Source of the DNA: Aporrectodea caliginosa
Taxonomy: Eukaryota; Annelida; Clitellata; Crassiclitellata; Lumbricidae
DNA: 64,000 bases
Assembly (NCBI GenBank): GCA_020284085.1
Contig: JACEVL010000969.1
Location: 1-64,000 of the forward strand
Direction of reading: 5' to 3'
The notes under the pieces were generated by a model, which was not told where the DNA came from, did not search any database, and worked only from the letters and a program-made list of their open reading frames with translations. Shown piece by piece: positions 21,505 to 32,540 of the stretch. Both the position numbers and the translations under genes were made by a program. Positions within the stretch are counted from its first letter, which is position 1; the number at the start of each line of letters is the position of its first letter.

Positions 21505-22925
21505 ACACCGTAGTTTACGTTGCCAAATTATTTTAATGACTTTAATCATCGTCAATGCCGTACTTGACGTTGGTAAGTGAGCAGTCGACCAATGTCCACG
21601 ATAACTGTCATCAATCCAGCTACCATGTAACATTAAAAATTTCATCAATTTAACAAATTTTATCGGTAATCCCGTAGCTTAGGTTGCTAAAGGGGGGCGC
21701 CCGATAGCGCATTGGATAACATCTGGCCAAGAGAGCAAGAGGTACCGAGTTCGAGCCCCCGTTGGGCGGATATGCTTTGTAGGTTGCTATTAGCGCCGTG
21801 TATTGCAGGCTGTCTGTTCTGTTAAGATTTAAATTGTAAATGTACAGCGCAGTGCGTTGTCAGGTGGTCAGGTGCTTAATAAAGAAAAGATATTATTATT
21901 ATTATTATTATTATTAAATTATTCTTATGTCTTCAATGCCGCACTTGACGTTGGTAAGTAAGCACTCTACCTATGTCCATCATAACTATAATCAAACCCG
22001 CTTCCATTTCATCGAGAAATTTTTTAATCAATCCAGCTTCCATTTAATGAAAAAAATGACCCAACTTCGATTTAACCAGAAAAATATTTTTCATCAATGG
22101 AACTTTTATTTACGCAAACAATTTTTCTCCTTGGTCCAGCCACGACTTACAGAAACAATTATTTTCATTATTCCAGCTTCTATTGCATCAAACACTAAGT
22201 TTCATCAATCCAGCTTCTAATTACAGAAAAAATTATTTCCATCAATCCAACTTCCATTTCAGAAAAAAATCAGGTAAACGTGTAAGGTAAACCCGTAGTT
22301 TAGGTTGCTAAATTATTCTAATGTCTTCAATGCCGTACTTGACGTTGGTAAGTAAGCACTCTACCTATGTCCATCATAACTACAATCAATCCCGCTTCCA
22401 TTTCATCGAGAATTTTTTTAATCAATCCAGCTTCCATTTAATGAAAAAAATTACCCAACTTCTATTTAACCAGAAAAATATTTTTCATCAATGGAACTTT
22501 GATTTACGCAAAGAATATTTCTCCTGGGTCCAGCCACGACTTACAGAAACAATTATTTTCATTATTCCAGCTTCTATTGCACCAAATACTAAGTTTCATC
22601 AATCCAGCTTCTATTTACAGTAAAAATTATTTCCATCAATCCAACTTCTATTTAAAGATAGAAATGGTTTCATCAGTCCCACTTCCAATTAGGGAAATTT
22701 TTTTCCCTCGATCCAGCTTCTATTTCAATTTGACGATATAAAATAATTTAGCAACCTAAACTATGGGTTTAACTTATTGGCCATTGCACGGTTTTCAGCG
22801 TTGGCCGAATAGTAGTTGCATTGACGAAAAGAATTCTTGCTAAATAGAAGTTGGATTGATGAAAATAACTTTTCCTTAAATGGAAGTGGGATTGATGAAA
22901 ATAACCTTGCTTAAATAGAAATTTG
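21505..22925. repeat. Foldback-like satellite of nested repeats
   Basis: Three ~400-bp units start CCGTAGTTTAGGTTGCTAAA-like and run ATGCCGTACTTGACGTTGGT: 21505-21690 (short), 21915-22309 and 22310-22740. Inside each are ~30-bp subunits around CATCAATCCAGCTTCCATTT. From 22745 the same motifs appear inverted (TTTAGCAACCTAAACTATGG, then GAAGTGGGATTGATGAAAAT). Tandem arms in opposite orientation are typical of foldback elements. ORFs here are repeat translations. Confidence 0.85.
21691..21916 (+). repeat. tRNA-derived SINE (family B)
   Basis: The tRNA-like head is GGGGGGCGCCCGATAGCGCA, with an A-box-like TAGCGCATTGG and a B-box-like GAGTTCGAGCC. The body contains GCTGTCTGTTCTGTTAAG and the element ends in AAAGA plus a TTA-repeat tail. 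It sits between two satellite units. A second copy is split around the LTR element (43100-43171 and 46727-46917). Confidence 0.85.
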
Positions 22926-24479
22926 GTGATAATCATAAATTCTTGCACATTTTATGCCTTTAACAAACTTACCATGTTTTACTTGAGAAACTACTTTGAA
23001 GATAATATTAGATGGCTTGATTTTTCAATTGACATTATTTCAGCTGACTTTCCAAGAAATGATGTACTTCTTAGTCCAGGTGTTGTTTTTCAGACAGAAT
23101 TGGAGCAGAAAGGGTCTAAGCAAGTTGACAGCTTAACAGAAATTAGTTACTGAATTCCTTGCCATTATTACTAGCTACACGTAGTCACTCAATTACAGAT
23201 GGAGAACATTCTACTTTATGAGCAGCAATAAATTTCTGCTCTATATTTTTAAAACATGAAGATTGAGTTTATGTAGTTCGTTTTAGCAAGTATATGAAGA
23301 AGACAAGCTACATTCTGTCAGAGCTTCAAAGTGCAGTTGAAAGAGCAGGTCTTCATCTCATTGTGCTTCATAAAGAACTTTACAATGGTGTTATCTACAA
23401 CTGTTATGTATATCAACTACTTTTATGAATATCAACTATTTCGTCTTCAGTTAAAATCATACTGAAGAATAGCATAAAGATGTGCTATTATGCAAACGTT
23501 GGATGTCTTCAGTAAATTTTTGTCATAAAGTTCATTTGGTGTGACCAATTGCTTACTTTACTTGAAGAACAAGAACTGAGGATGGGCTACAAAGCTCGAT
23601 AAGGTAGGCAGGCGAGACCTAGCAGGCAGCGCGAACCCTTCTCATAAGCATCTGAAATGAAAACTTTGATGAAGATGTCGATAATGTGAGAAACTGGACA
23701 TTTCTGGAGTTGGAAAGGCTGCAACAACACCAACAATTGAAGAAACCTTTTACTCAGGCAATTGCAATCAAAGACTAATGCTTATCAAAAGCAATACAAA
23801 TCCCAGCTTTATCTAGAATCTAGTGATTGCAGTAGCACATGCGAATCATTTAAGACCCCAAAGGTGTTAATTATTTCAGAAACCATTGTTTTATCAATCA
23901 ATCAATCAATCAATCAATTTATATAGCGCCTCTTCAAGGGTTCTACTCAGAGAACCCTTAACAGAACTTAGTTACTGAATTCCTTGCCATTATTACTAGT
24001 AGTAATATATTAAATTCTTTGGCGCATTTGACGTAAATACTGGTCAAAATCACCTCAAATCGCCATAAACTGACCTTAATATTGGTCAGTGTACGATAAT
24101 TTAGACTAATATTAAGTCCTACCCCCTCATTCACGAAGCTATATGCGCCTACAGAACTCGGAAGCATGCAAAAAATCTAGACGTCTTCCAGCCCTCGGGC
24201 GATATTTCATCTCAGCGCGTGATAACAATAGGCCTCTTATACAGTCGACCTTAATTGGTATGTCCGCATATGTGATGCTATATATTCAAGCTTAATTCTA
24301 TCTTGTTGTCACGTGACCAGGCTTAAGATATCACCGTCGTCACTTCCGTTTGAAAAAACTCAACCATAGGTTCACGTCGGAGTCCACCGTTATCCTGTTC
24401 ACCCACTCTCCGTACTGCCTGTGCTCCTCGGCTAGTGCAGTGTACACTGTGTACAGTGTGTAGTGGTCCGCGCCTACCT
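22926..24479. other. Non-coding with small repeat remnants
   Basis: 23576-23637 repeats 19253-19313 (GATAAGGTAGGCAGGCGAGA). 23892-23955 is a reversed SINE/LINE 3' tail (CAATCAATCAATC, then GCGCCTCTTCAAGG). The open frame at 22923-23153 has no recognised motif. Nothing else was seen. Confidence 0.5.
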
Positions 24480-24970
24480 TTACCCAACTTTGTAAAAATG
24501 TCCCAGCGCATGTCCCTCCAAGACCAGTTTGCCTTCCGGCCAACCGGTTCGACTGCTGCTGCTCTAATATATGTTTCACAGAATGCATCACATCTAAGCA
24601 TACTCAAAAGTAACGAGTACGTTGTAATTATATCGATGGACTAGGCTATTCAAAGGCTTTTAATTCAATCAGACTTTCAGTAATAACCAACTTACTATCG
24701 GCTTTGAATATCCATGACGGCATCTACAACTGGCTCGACAATTTTCTGCACGGCAATAAACACTGTTCATCCCTAGAACCGACTAACTAAATATAGCGAC
24801 GATTCCTGCGTTTTCATCGGGTGCAATCGCCTATCAACTGCGACGGATGATCTCTAACACATTGTCAACTGATCTACAGAGAAGAACCTACGAATCCAGT
24901 CAGCTAATTTTCGCGGATGGTCCGTCATCAGAGGCAACAAATGCTCCCTCTCGACTAAACCATTCATCAG
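24480..24970 (+). mobile_element. LINE reverse-transcriptase fragment
   Basis: The translation reads LQDQFAFRPTGSTAAALIYV, then ISMD followed by a broken AFNSI-like region, HDGIYNWLDNFLHGNKHC, and later KYSDDSCVFIG, a variant of the YADD box. Several stops and a deletion remove the middle. It is related to the LINE at 50705-51652. Confidence 0.75.
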
Positions 24971-25395
24971 AAGCCTCGTCTGATCCGGGGTGTTGTGTGC
25001 TTTTAGAACAGTGTAGTCTAAACTAGTTTAAGCAAACTGGGCACACGCCAACAACTTTTGGTGATCTTTGGTTCATTACTTTCGATAAAAATGGACGAAG
25101 ATAACGGTTAGTTAGCCAGTTCCGTTGAGTTTAAACCGGATTGAGACAGAGGCGGTTGGGTGACATCAACGCAGAAATGGCCTAGCCATAGAAGTCTCAA
25201 CCAATTATTATTTATACTAATTTAAGCTTCCTATAAGGCAAACAACTTTTAGTAGATGCCTTATTCGGTCGCTTTTCGCCTTTGGCTGATGGTGGGTTGT
25301 GTGACATAAAAATTATCCGAAAGATACTGTAAAGTCTGTAATAAACCCGAAGTAAAACGTCGTAAATTGTGTACGGGTAAAACCTTTGGGTTGTC
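24971..25395. other. Non-coding
   Basis: No gene, repeat or motif that I recognise. Confidence 0.4.
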
Positions 25396-25466
<71 letters not shown>

Positions 25467-25516
25467 GCATCATCATCAACAACAACAACAACATCATCAT
25501 CATCATCATCATCAGT
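25396..25516. repeat. ATC / AGC / AAC trinucleotide microsatellite
   Basis: ATC repeats pass into AGC repeats, then ATC, AAC and ATC again. Long homopolymer-encoding ORFs on both strands are artefacts of this tract. Confidence 0.98.
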
Positions 25517-27587
25517 CAAATATATCGCTGTGTGGCACTTTTCAGAGGTACCAGGAGTCGCTAAAGTCAATACTAGTTGTGATAATTTCATAATTGCCGA
25601 CGTTCACACTCTTTGTTCCGTGAAAGTTCGCCTCAGAGCCTGATGTGTAGGCGTATCTAGTAAGGCTTCTTCTAAGTGAACCGCGTTGAGTAGTGTTGCT
25701 TTATTTGTTTGTCTGTTTTTCCCCGTTCATTGGTGGGTGTGATTGCGCTACATAACTGAAAGAAACTACGGCCGCTTTAGTCAGCATATAGTAAAACTTA
25801 ATAAATTATGTCCGGCTACAACCCTTGGGCAAATCAATGCTTGTTTTGCAAATTTAATAATTTTGGCCTGTTAAGCCTAAACCCCTGCCATTCAAGCAGG
25901 CAATTCAACCCAGTTACAACTCAGCGCCTAATACAGAAAGAGTATCGGCCAAACGAAAAGTGTCGTCAACTATAAGTCGTTTTCAGATGGCACATTGTAT
26001 GCTAAAACATAGCAGTTATTCTTACCCGGAGTTGACTCGACTCATTAACTGGACGCTTCTGTTAACGTGTCTTACGGGAGACCTACTAGTAACCAGGTAC
26101 TGACTTTTTGACGAACTGTTTGTTGTTTTGAGGTAGTTTAAAAATATACCACAAATAAAAGATTTAGGTTACGCTAAAGATTTTTAAACAGATTTTCGAT
26201 AGTAATCGAAATACTACCAAATAATAATTTTAGAATGGACAGCTTCAGGTTGAACCGCATGAAGGAAACAGATTAGGAATGCAGGTGGCATAAAACACAT
26301 GGTTGAGATTTTAAAGTATCACAGAGTAGAAAGGCGCTATGGAAGAGATACACGCAGATTCATAAATCGTTTGCCACCCATATTACATGGTATACATTCT
26401 CCCTTGGTATAAGCGACAGTGTGTGTCATATCAGATAAAGTAATCATCACTAAATCCGGTCGAACCAATTATGTATTCTCGACAGGTCCCTGCCCCTTGG
26501 ATCCGGGGCGGGGACCATTTTCAGTTGACTCTGCCAATGGTTGTGCAATCGTATTTTGAGGCCCGGATGTACCACGTGACCAATCTAAGCCCGGAAATCT
26601 ATATAAATATCTGAAATGAATGAATGAATGAATGAATGAATGAATGGCCTACAGGAATCGTTGTGTGGATCATGATGATAATCCTCAGTGAATTCTGTTT
26701 CAGAGCTTTACTTCTTTCTGGGTATGTTTATTATAGGTTTTAATTCAATATTTTATTATTATTATCTCATCTATCTGCTACCGAAATTCACTTCATATAT
26801 TAAGCTACTGTTATATTTTGATCGAGCAATTAACATCTTCTAAGAACTAGTTCCCAGAGCAAGTAACATAAGAGCTATCAATGAATCTTATAGATATCTT
26901 AATTAGACGACGTTCCTCTGTCAAAATATCACGAATGCAGCTTCTTTCGTTGGGCCACTGAGATGGTGCCGCTGGAGACCAGCAATGGGACCCAGTGCAC
27001 GCGAGTGTCAGTGGTAGGTGACGGAAATGCACATGGTAGAAATGCAGGTGGCAGAAAGAAGCATCATGGTAGAGATGCAGTAAAACATAGGCTATGTATT
27101 ATGTAGGCTACATGTACGCGCTAAAAACAGTTTCACATAGCTTGAATCGACACAGCCAAATGATGACGTTTATAAGACTATAATGATCATTTTATGTTTT
27201 TGTGAAGATTTTTCCAAGTTTTATTTAAGCAAAACAGCATTCGAGTACGTAAATCGACGCAAACGTCACCAAGTCCACTGTTGTCACTGTTTATTAATCT
27301 CAGTCGACACGTATACCATCGGCCTATGTCTTCCTTCCGTTGAGCTGGGCCTCGAAAACGTCTTACTCTGACAAGAGCTAAACATAACTACTTTGTTTCA
27401 ACTTTCAATCTAGTTCCTTCCCGCGTCGCCCACAGCCCCATACTTCCGGCTGCCCTGATGACCATATGACATAATTAGAAAACAACCCCGCACGCACTCA
27501 TAAGCGCCTACTCTCAGGTGCAAAGGGCCCAATTGCTCATTCAGGGTCAAACCACTAATTACAGCCGATTTCGTCACAGTGGTCGTG
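25517..27587. other. Intergenic region
   Basis: 26573-26645 is a SINE/LINE tail (TATATAAATATCTGAAATG plus GAAT repeats). Otherwise no gene, tRNA or transposase was recognised. ORFs at 27183-27371 and 27410-27604 lack motifs. Confidence 0.45.
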
Positions 27588-28645
27588 TATTGTATTGTAT
27601 TCAAACATTTATAAAGCGCCTCTCATATATAGGGTGAACCATTCAGACGCCACTCATATATATAGGGTGAACCATTCAGGCGCTCCCAGTGCGCAAGGCC
27701 AAAGAGAAGAAAACGGTTTTGATAAAAGCAAAGGTGGAAGAGAGTTTACTAGCTAGAATTCGAGAGCGAGTTGATGGAGACAGCGCATTCCAAAGAGAGG
27801 GACCAATTGAGGTAAAGGACCGGGACTGAGCCATAGAAGTTCTAGTATGAGGAACTAGAAGCTCAAGTCTGTTTGATGAGCGTAGTGGACGATGGGAGGA
27901 GGCTGAAAGAGGCCGGAGTAATACATCAGCTAAATATTTTGGGGCAAGACCCCTTTGTGCCTTGAAGACTAAAATGAGGATTTTGAATTTAATGCTAGCA
28001 GAGAGAGAAAGCCAGTGCAGTTGTTCAAACATGTAAGTAGAAATGTGAGAGTACCATGGTAGGCGTGCTACTAATCTGGCGGCAGCATTTAGGACCGACT
28101 GAAGAGGTGAAAGACGAACCTTAGGAAGACCAATGAGAAGAGAATTACAGTAATCAATTCGGGAGCATATGAAAGCATGACCAGAGTGGTGAAAACAGAA
28201 GATGAGACAGAACGCCGAACAGCCCTAAGACGCCTTAAATGAAAATAAGAAGAACGTGTTAGGTTAGAGATATGATCTTTGAAAGAAAGGGAGCTATCTA
28301 GCGTAACACCCAGATCACGTACAGTTGAAGAAAAGTAATAGTGCGGGAAACTTTCCAAGATGAGATCAAAATCAATCTTCAGAAGCTGTTGGGGGGGGGT
28401 GCCAAACCAAATGAACTGGGTTTTGGAGGCGTTAAGGCAGAAACGGTTTGATGCCATCCAGGAGTGAAGAGAATGTGAGAGGGATTGAATACGCTCAACT
28501 AAGTGCATCTGGGATGAAGGAGACCTATGGACAAATGCTTGCACATCATCTGCAAAGAGATGACCAGCAGCTCCAGAAAGTTGGAAAAGAGAGGGAATGT
28601 CAGCTGTATATAGAATGAAGAGCAGAGGACCCAGGACAGAGCCGT
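27588..28645 (-). mobile_element. CR1/L2-like LINE, 5'-truncated, with CAATA tail
   Basis: The minus strand encodes WMASNRFCLNASKTQFIWFG and STVRDLGVTLDSSLSFKDHI, then after a frameshift FEQLHWLSLSASIKFKIL, GLAPKYLADVLLRPLSAS, LELLVPHTRTS and SIGPSLWNALSPSTRS. The 3' UTR holds the GGGAGCGCC...GAGGCGCTTTATAAAT hairpin and ends in CAATA repeats at 27588. It joins the Mab-21 copy D fragment abruptly at about 28645. Confidence 0.9.
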
Positions 28646-29509
28646 TTGCTCAATATTTAATAATTTCATCAAATGAAAGAATTCACAATCCTGTTCGACT
28701 TAATTACGATTTTCGTTCGACAGCGTTTCCGTTAGATGAAATTTTAATGGCTACAACAAATAAGAAATATCCTTGGATATCGAGAAAGGCGGGCAATATT
28801 TTATGTGTGTATCAAAGAACCAATTAATTAATAAATTAGAAGAGCTCATAGAAAATTCTTTGGCAGACGCAGACAATATAATTCAACTGCTCCTTGGAAA
28901 TTCCTTGGAAATCAAGAAATTATTTTACAAAGCCATCTGCAAAGACTTTGACGTTCACTGCAACACAGTTGACTGTTACCGTGCTGCATATCTGTACAAG
29001 TGTCGTAAATATCAGGAAGTCTTGGATTTGTGTGACTACATTCTCAATGAGCCAGAGCTGCAGAGGAACTTGAAGGAATTGACATTGGCAAATGTAACGG
29101 TGATGCCTACGCTTGACTCTTATTTCGACAGAGATATCCAATGTTTGCTTGCATTTCACACACTTGTTTGCTATTTATCGCCCTTGAATGAAGATTTGCA
29201 GAAAATTGAAGCGACTCCGTGGTTTAAGGCTACGTTCGAAGAAACTTTTGCACGACAGATTTTCTTTGAAAAGCGTGTTCTTTCAAGGCTTGTCTCGTAT
29301 GTTTACTCAACGAAATGTCATTATTTTCTTGGAAGACATTTTCTGGCAGGATATCTCAAAGTGAGATGTCTTATCGATCGCTGTTATTCACTCTCAGAAG
29401 TGATGTTCCAATAAAATTTAAGAAACTAAAAGCTAATCTTCCCTTTGAGCACATGATTCGTTGGTTTATTCGACAAAAACTTCGACAACTGCAGGAAGGT
29501 GTTTATTGA
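28646..29509 (+). pseudogene. Mab-21/cGLR-family fragment, copy D (C-terminal third)
   Basis: It begins inside the family at FAQYLIISSNE. It runs through FPLDEILMAT and VYQRT, shifts frame near 28820, and continues IIQLLLGNSLE, VDCYRAAYLYKCRKYQEVLD (TPR-like), LDSYFDRDIQCLL and CHYFLGRHFLAGYLKVRCL. A small insertion near 29410 creates a stop and a second frame change before KKLKANLPFEHMIR, and it ends at a TGA at 29507-29509. The catalytic domain is missing because a LINE abuts the left edge, and no upstream part lies beyond that LINE. Compared with copies A and E it is clearly homologous but distinct, so it is an old paralogue, not a recent copy. Confidence 0.92.
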
Positions 29510-31184
29510 GGCGAAATACTGTCAATGCTAGAATAAATGTTAATAACACTAATACTGACAGAATGCAAAAAATACGCAGTATTGCTCTGCTCATGCTGGT
29601 TGTTTGTCAATCAATGCCGTTTAGAAAAGGCTACACTATTTTTCTATGATTTATAAATCTGGAAAGACTCTCCAAGTAGCGTCAGACAACTCTTCTTTAA
29701 CACTTTTCAAAACTTCGAAGAAAGTTGCAAATGCTGACACATAGGACACATGTTATTTTTCTTTTTTTATGAATTTAAAACAGTTAGGCCTACATTTATT
29801 AGCGTGCTTTTAAGCTAAGTCAAGCTTAGCGATTTACCGAGGTGCAATCAGTTTGCATGGTTAACGTTTGTAGCCACAATTTATTGGGAAATTGTCAAAG
29901 TGTTGAATAACTTTGAAAGTTGTCATTTACTACCATGCTTTAGCCGCTAAAGCTTAGCGGATTAATGTAATAATTTGGATAGTGGGGCCAATGCCGGGCC
30001 ATTAAAGTAACTGGTATAGTTGTTATACTTGCGTAATGTGATAATTATAAAGTCTACACAACCGTAATTTTAAAACAATTTAATATCGTGAAAGCTTTCT
30101 CTGTATTTTTAGATCCTGGTCTAGTTGATGACACTCGTTTCCTCTAAGACTCTTGTTAGAAAGTTGTTCACTTGCCTTACAGCGAGTGAGTGCCAAAAAA
30201 GTTCGAGCCTTATCTGAAACGATCAGCGTGTTGAAAATGTGACTAAGTTGGTCTTAAATCCTGCTCACTGCTCGACATTTAAAAAGTATAATTTAATTTG
30301 CTTGACGGATAAGAGGTTTAAAATCCAAATAATAATTTTTATGCGAAATAGGCGGTGGGGAAGGTATTGGTACTCTCCATTTTCTAGTCTCAATATAAGC
30401 TTCACTTATTGCATACATGTAGTTCGACTAGTCATCGTCTGTTCGTTTTAAATAATAATGATAGTCTATGGCTGACCAGTGAAGGCATAGACTCTATGCC
30501 TTCACTGGTCAGTCACGAATTCGTCAAGCAACATGCGGACATTTGGAGGCATTGGACGTTACGGTTGATCTTAGAATGGCATACGCGACTGATGTGCGAT
30601 TGAGTCTGGAATACACGGACCGTGAACGCCGTCTCTAGTCGGGTACAGACATTGTCTCGGCGAGTGACCTCAATCTACCAACAGACACGCGACGACTGCT
30701 TGTTCTACGTAGGTCTACACCTGGCGCCTCGACAAATAACAGGACGTGCGTCATCTTCTACCAGTGAGAGACTGCTCGAGGGCCTCGTCATCGTATGCTG
30801 CGAGCGCTGTCACCTGCTGTCTCTAAACCCTGTCGATGCAACTTTAAAATTACTCTGGACATCTCAACAACATGCCATCTGTCAACTGTCGAGAAAACCC
30901 GTTGGTTGGCTCTACGTGTTTGCGTGGGTCCGAGATCTGTTCATTAGAGCGACATAGCAAAAGAGCAACATAAATAAGCCCTCAAGTCGAAGTCAGTCGC
31001 TAAGCTATCGACTGCTATCGACTGTGTCCGCTCAATATATCAGCGATCATTTATTTGCTACAGGCCAATATTTGCTATTAAGGTACCACAGCTTTATTTG
31101 GCCACAAGCCATGATGTGCAGCGAAACGTGACTTTACAGTATGCCGTAAAATGCATTTTATTGTTAGGTAACTAATAGACGTGC
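29510..31184. other. Intergenic region downstream of copy D
   Basis: No recognised gene. Holds a perfect hairpin at 30472-30512. The open frame at 30622-30957 (111 codons) has no known motif and is not called. Confidence 0.45.
30472..30512. repeat. Perfect 19-bp inverted repeat with 3-base loop
   Basis: CTGACCAGTGAAGGCATAG (30472-30490), then ACT, then CTATGCCTTCACTGGTCAG (30494-30512). A tight perfect hairpin of unknown role. Confidence 0.97.
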
Positions 31185-31330
31185 CTGATTACCCGAGAAG
31201 TCGATATCAAGTCGTTAAGTCAGTCGATAAGCCTAAGCGACTTAGTCAGTCGCTAAGCGAGTGACTTAGTCAAGTCAGTCGCTAAGTCAGTCGCTAACTC
31301 TCCAAGTCAGTCGCTAACGCTTCTGTTAGC
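31185..31330. repeat. Minisatellite of GTCAGTCGCTAA units
   Basis: Units like AAGTCAGTCGCTAA are repeated with variation, including an inverted TTAGCGACT at the right end. A shorter block of the same motif lies at 30985-31010. Confidence 0.85.
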
Positions 31331-31739
31331 GACTCCTGGGACTAATACAGTATGGGGGCCTACATCTACGCTACAAGCAGTGTTATTTTAGTTCCAGCAT
31401 TTATTCCTATTCGTGTTCTTATTCTATTCCGCTGTCGTCATTTTTGTTCTAGTTTTCGTTCCTCTTTATAAATAAATTTTGTTCTTGTCTATGTTCCACT
31501 TATTTAGAAAATTTTTTAGTTATAGTTCCAGAAAATTTATATTTATAGTTCCACTTCCACTTACAGTTCTCACAGAAATCTGTAACATGAACGATTAATG
31601 TATATATCAGACTGTCAAACAAGACAATGTCTGGACCTAATTTTATGTGACTAGTATAATATTGTTGCGGAGAATTTGATTACGACTGGTAATAAAACAG
31701 TTTATAGGCAGACATAATTAAAAAGTTACGAGGCAATTA

Positions 31740-32540
31740 TTTTACTTTTGATTAAAAAAAATTCCGCATCTCAATGGATTTGCTCAATCTGTTTCTACGA
31801 CCTGTAGACATCCATCCTGCAACAGAAAAGATTCGTCACACGAATGACGCCTCTGATGCTGGAGCTAGAAACTAGATCCTCCGCTATAACAGAGAGTCAT
31901 GAGTAGACGGAATTTCTACTCTGCTAGAAGTCAAGGGGACTAGGAACAGTAACATGTTCTTCAATTTTCTGAATGTATTTTGAAAGCTCTGCAGGAAGAC
32001 TGTCAGGAGCATGCTTGATGGAGGAATCTGAGTGCCTCATTCTTGTTGCGAGAAGCTTTAATCTTTTCAAAGCTGGAGAGGAAGTTTCATCTTCATTCAC
32101 GGTAATATTGGCTGAGGGCTGAGCAGCTGTACTTTGATCACCCTCTAATACTCTATGCATATGAAAGTTTTGGCAGCTGCCAACAAACCGGTCACTTCTG
32201 GTGTAAGAAGAAATTCTGCAACTGTTGTGTTTAATTTCAATCCTGTATCAGCTGCAGCTGGTACAGGATTGAAATTTTCTGCTTCCATGTCTAATATGGA
32301 ACCAAAACGTTTGCAAAATCCATCAACATTGCCTTTGTCACCGTTCTGACTTTCAAAAACTGCTGCAGGTGTAGGCTAATTCAAGATCCAGGAGACAAGG
32401 AATAATGTTTGAGAGCGCGAGTGTATCAGACTGCATAATGTCAATGTGTACTGAAAACGGTTCCAAAAGAGCTACAGTTTCGTCAAGCTTTCCCCATTTG
32501 CTAGCCATTAGTGTGTCAATAGAACCATCCATCATAATTT
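31740..32540 (-). pseudogene. Dead hAT transposase (ZBED type), C-terminal part
   Basis: On the minus strand, 32535-32353 encodes KWGKLDETVALLEPFSVHID and SNIIPCLLDLE, the segment that precedes the C-terminal domain in ZBED-like hAT transposases. 32160-31924 follows with PALKRLKLLATRM and LPAELSKYIQ. 31870-31750 gives PASEASFV, a stop, then RIFSVAGWMSTGRRNRL, a clear hAT dimerisation motif. Stops and frame changes plus a palindromic insertion (32234-32275) make it non-functional. The N-terminal part with the catalytic Asp residues is not seen. Confidence 0.75.
32234..32275. repeat. Inverted repeat inside the dead hAT gene
   Basis: ATTTCAATCCTGTA (32234-32247) pairs exactly with TACAGGATTGAAAT (32262-32275). 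The spacer itself contains the palindrome CAGCTGCAGCTG. Confidence 0.95.

Noticed and set aside
21505..22740. CRISPR-like array of ~30-bp repeats
   Set aside because: The genome is eukaryotic, repeats are degenerate without unique spacers, and the unit structure is satellite-like.
25261..25643. Poly-Met, poly-Ile, poly-Ser and poly-Asp ORFs
   Set aside because: Trinucleotide microsatellite only.
30622..30957. 111-codon ORF downstream of copy D
   Set aside because: No homology that I recognise, and no conserved copy in the window.
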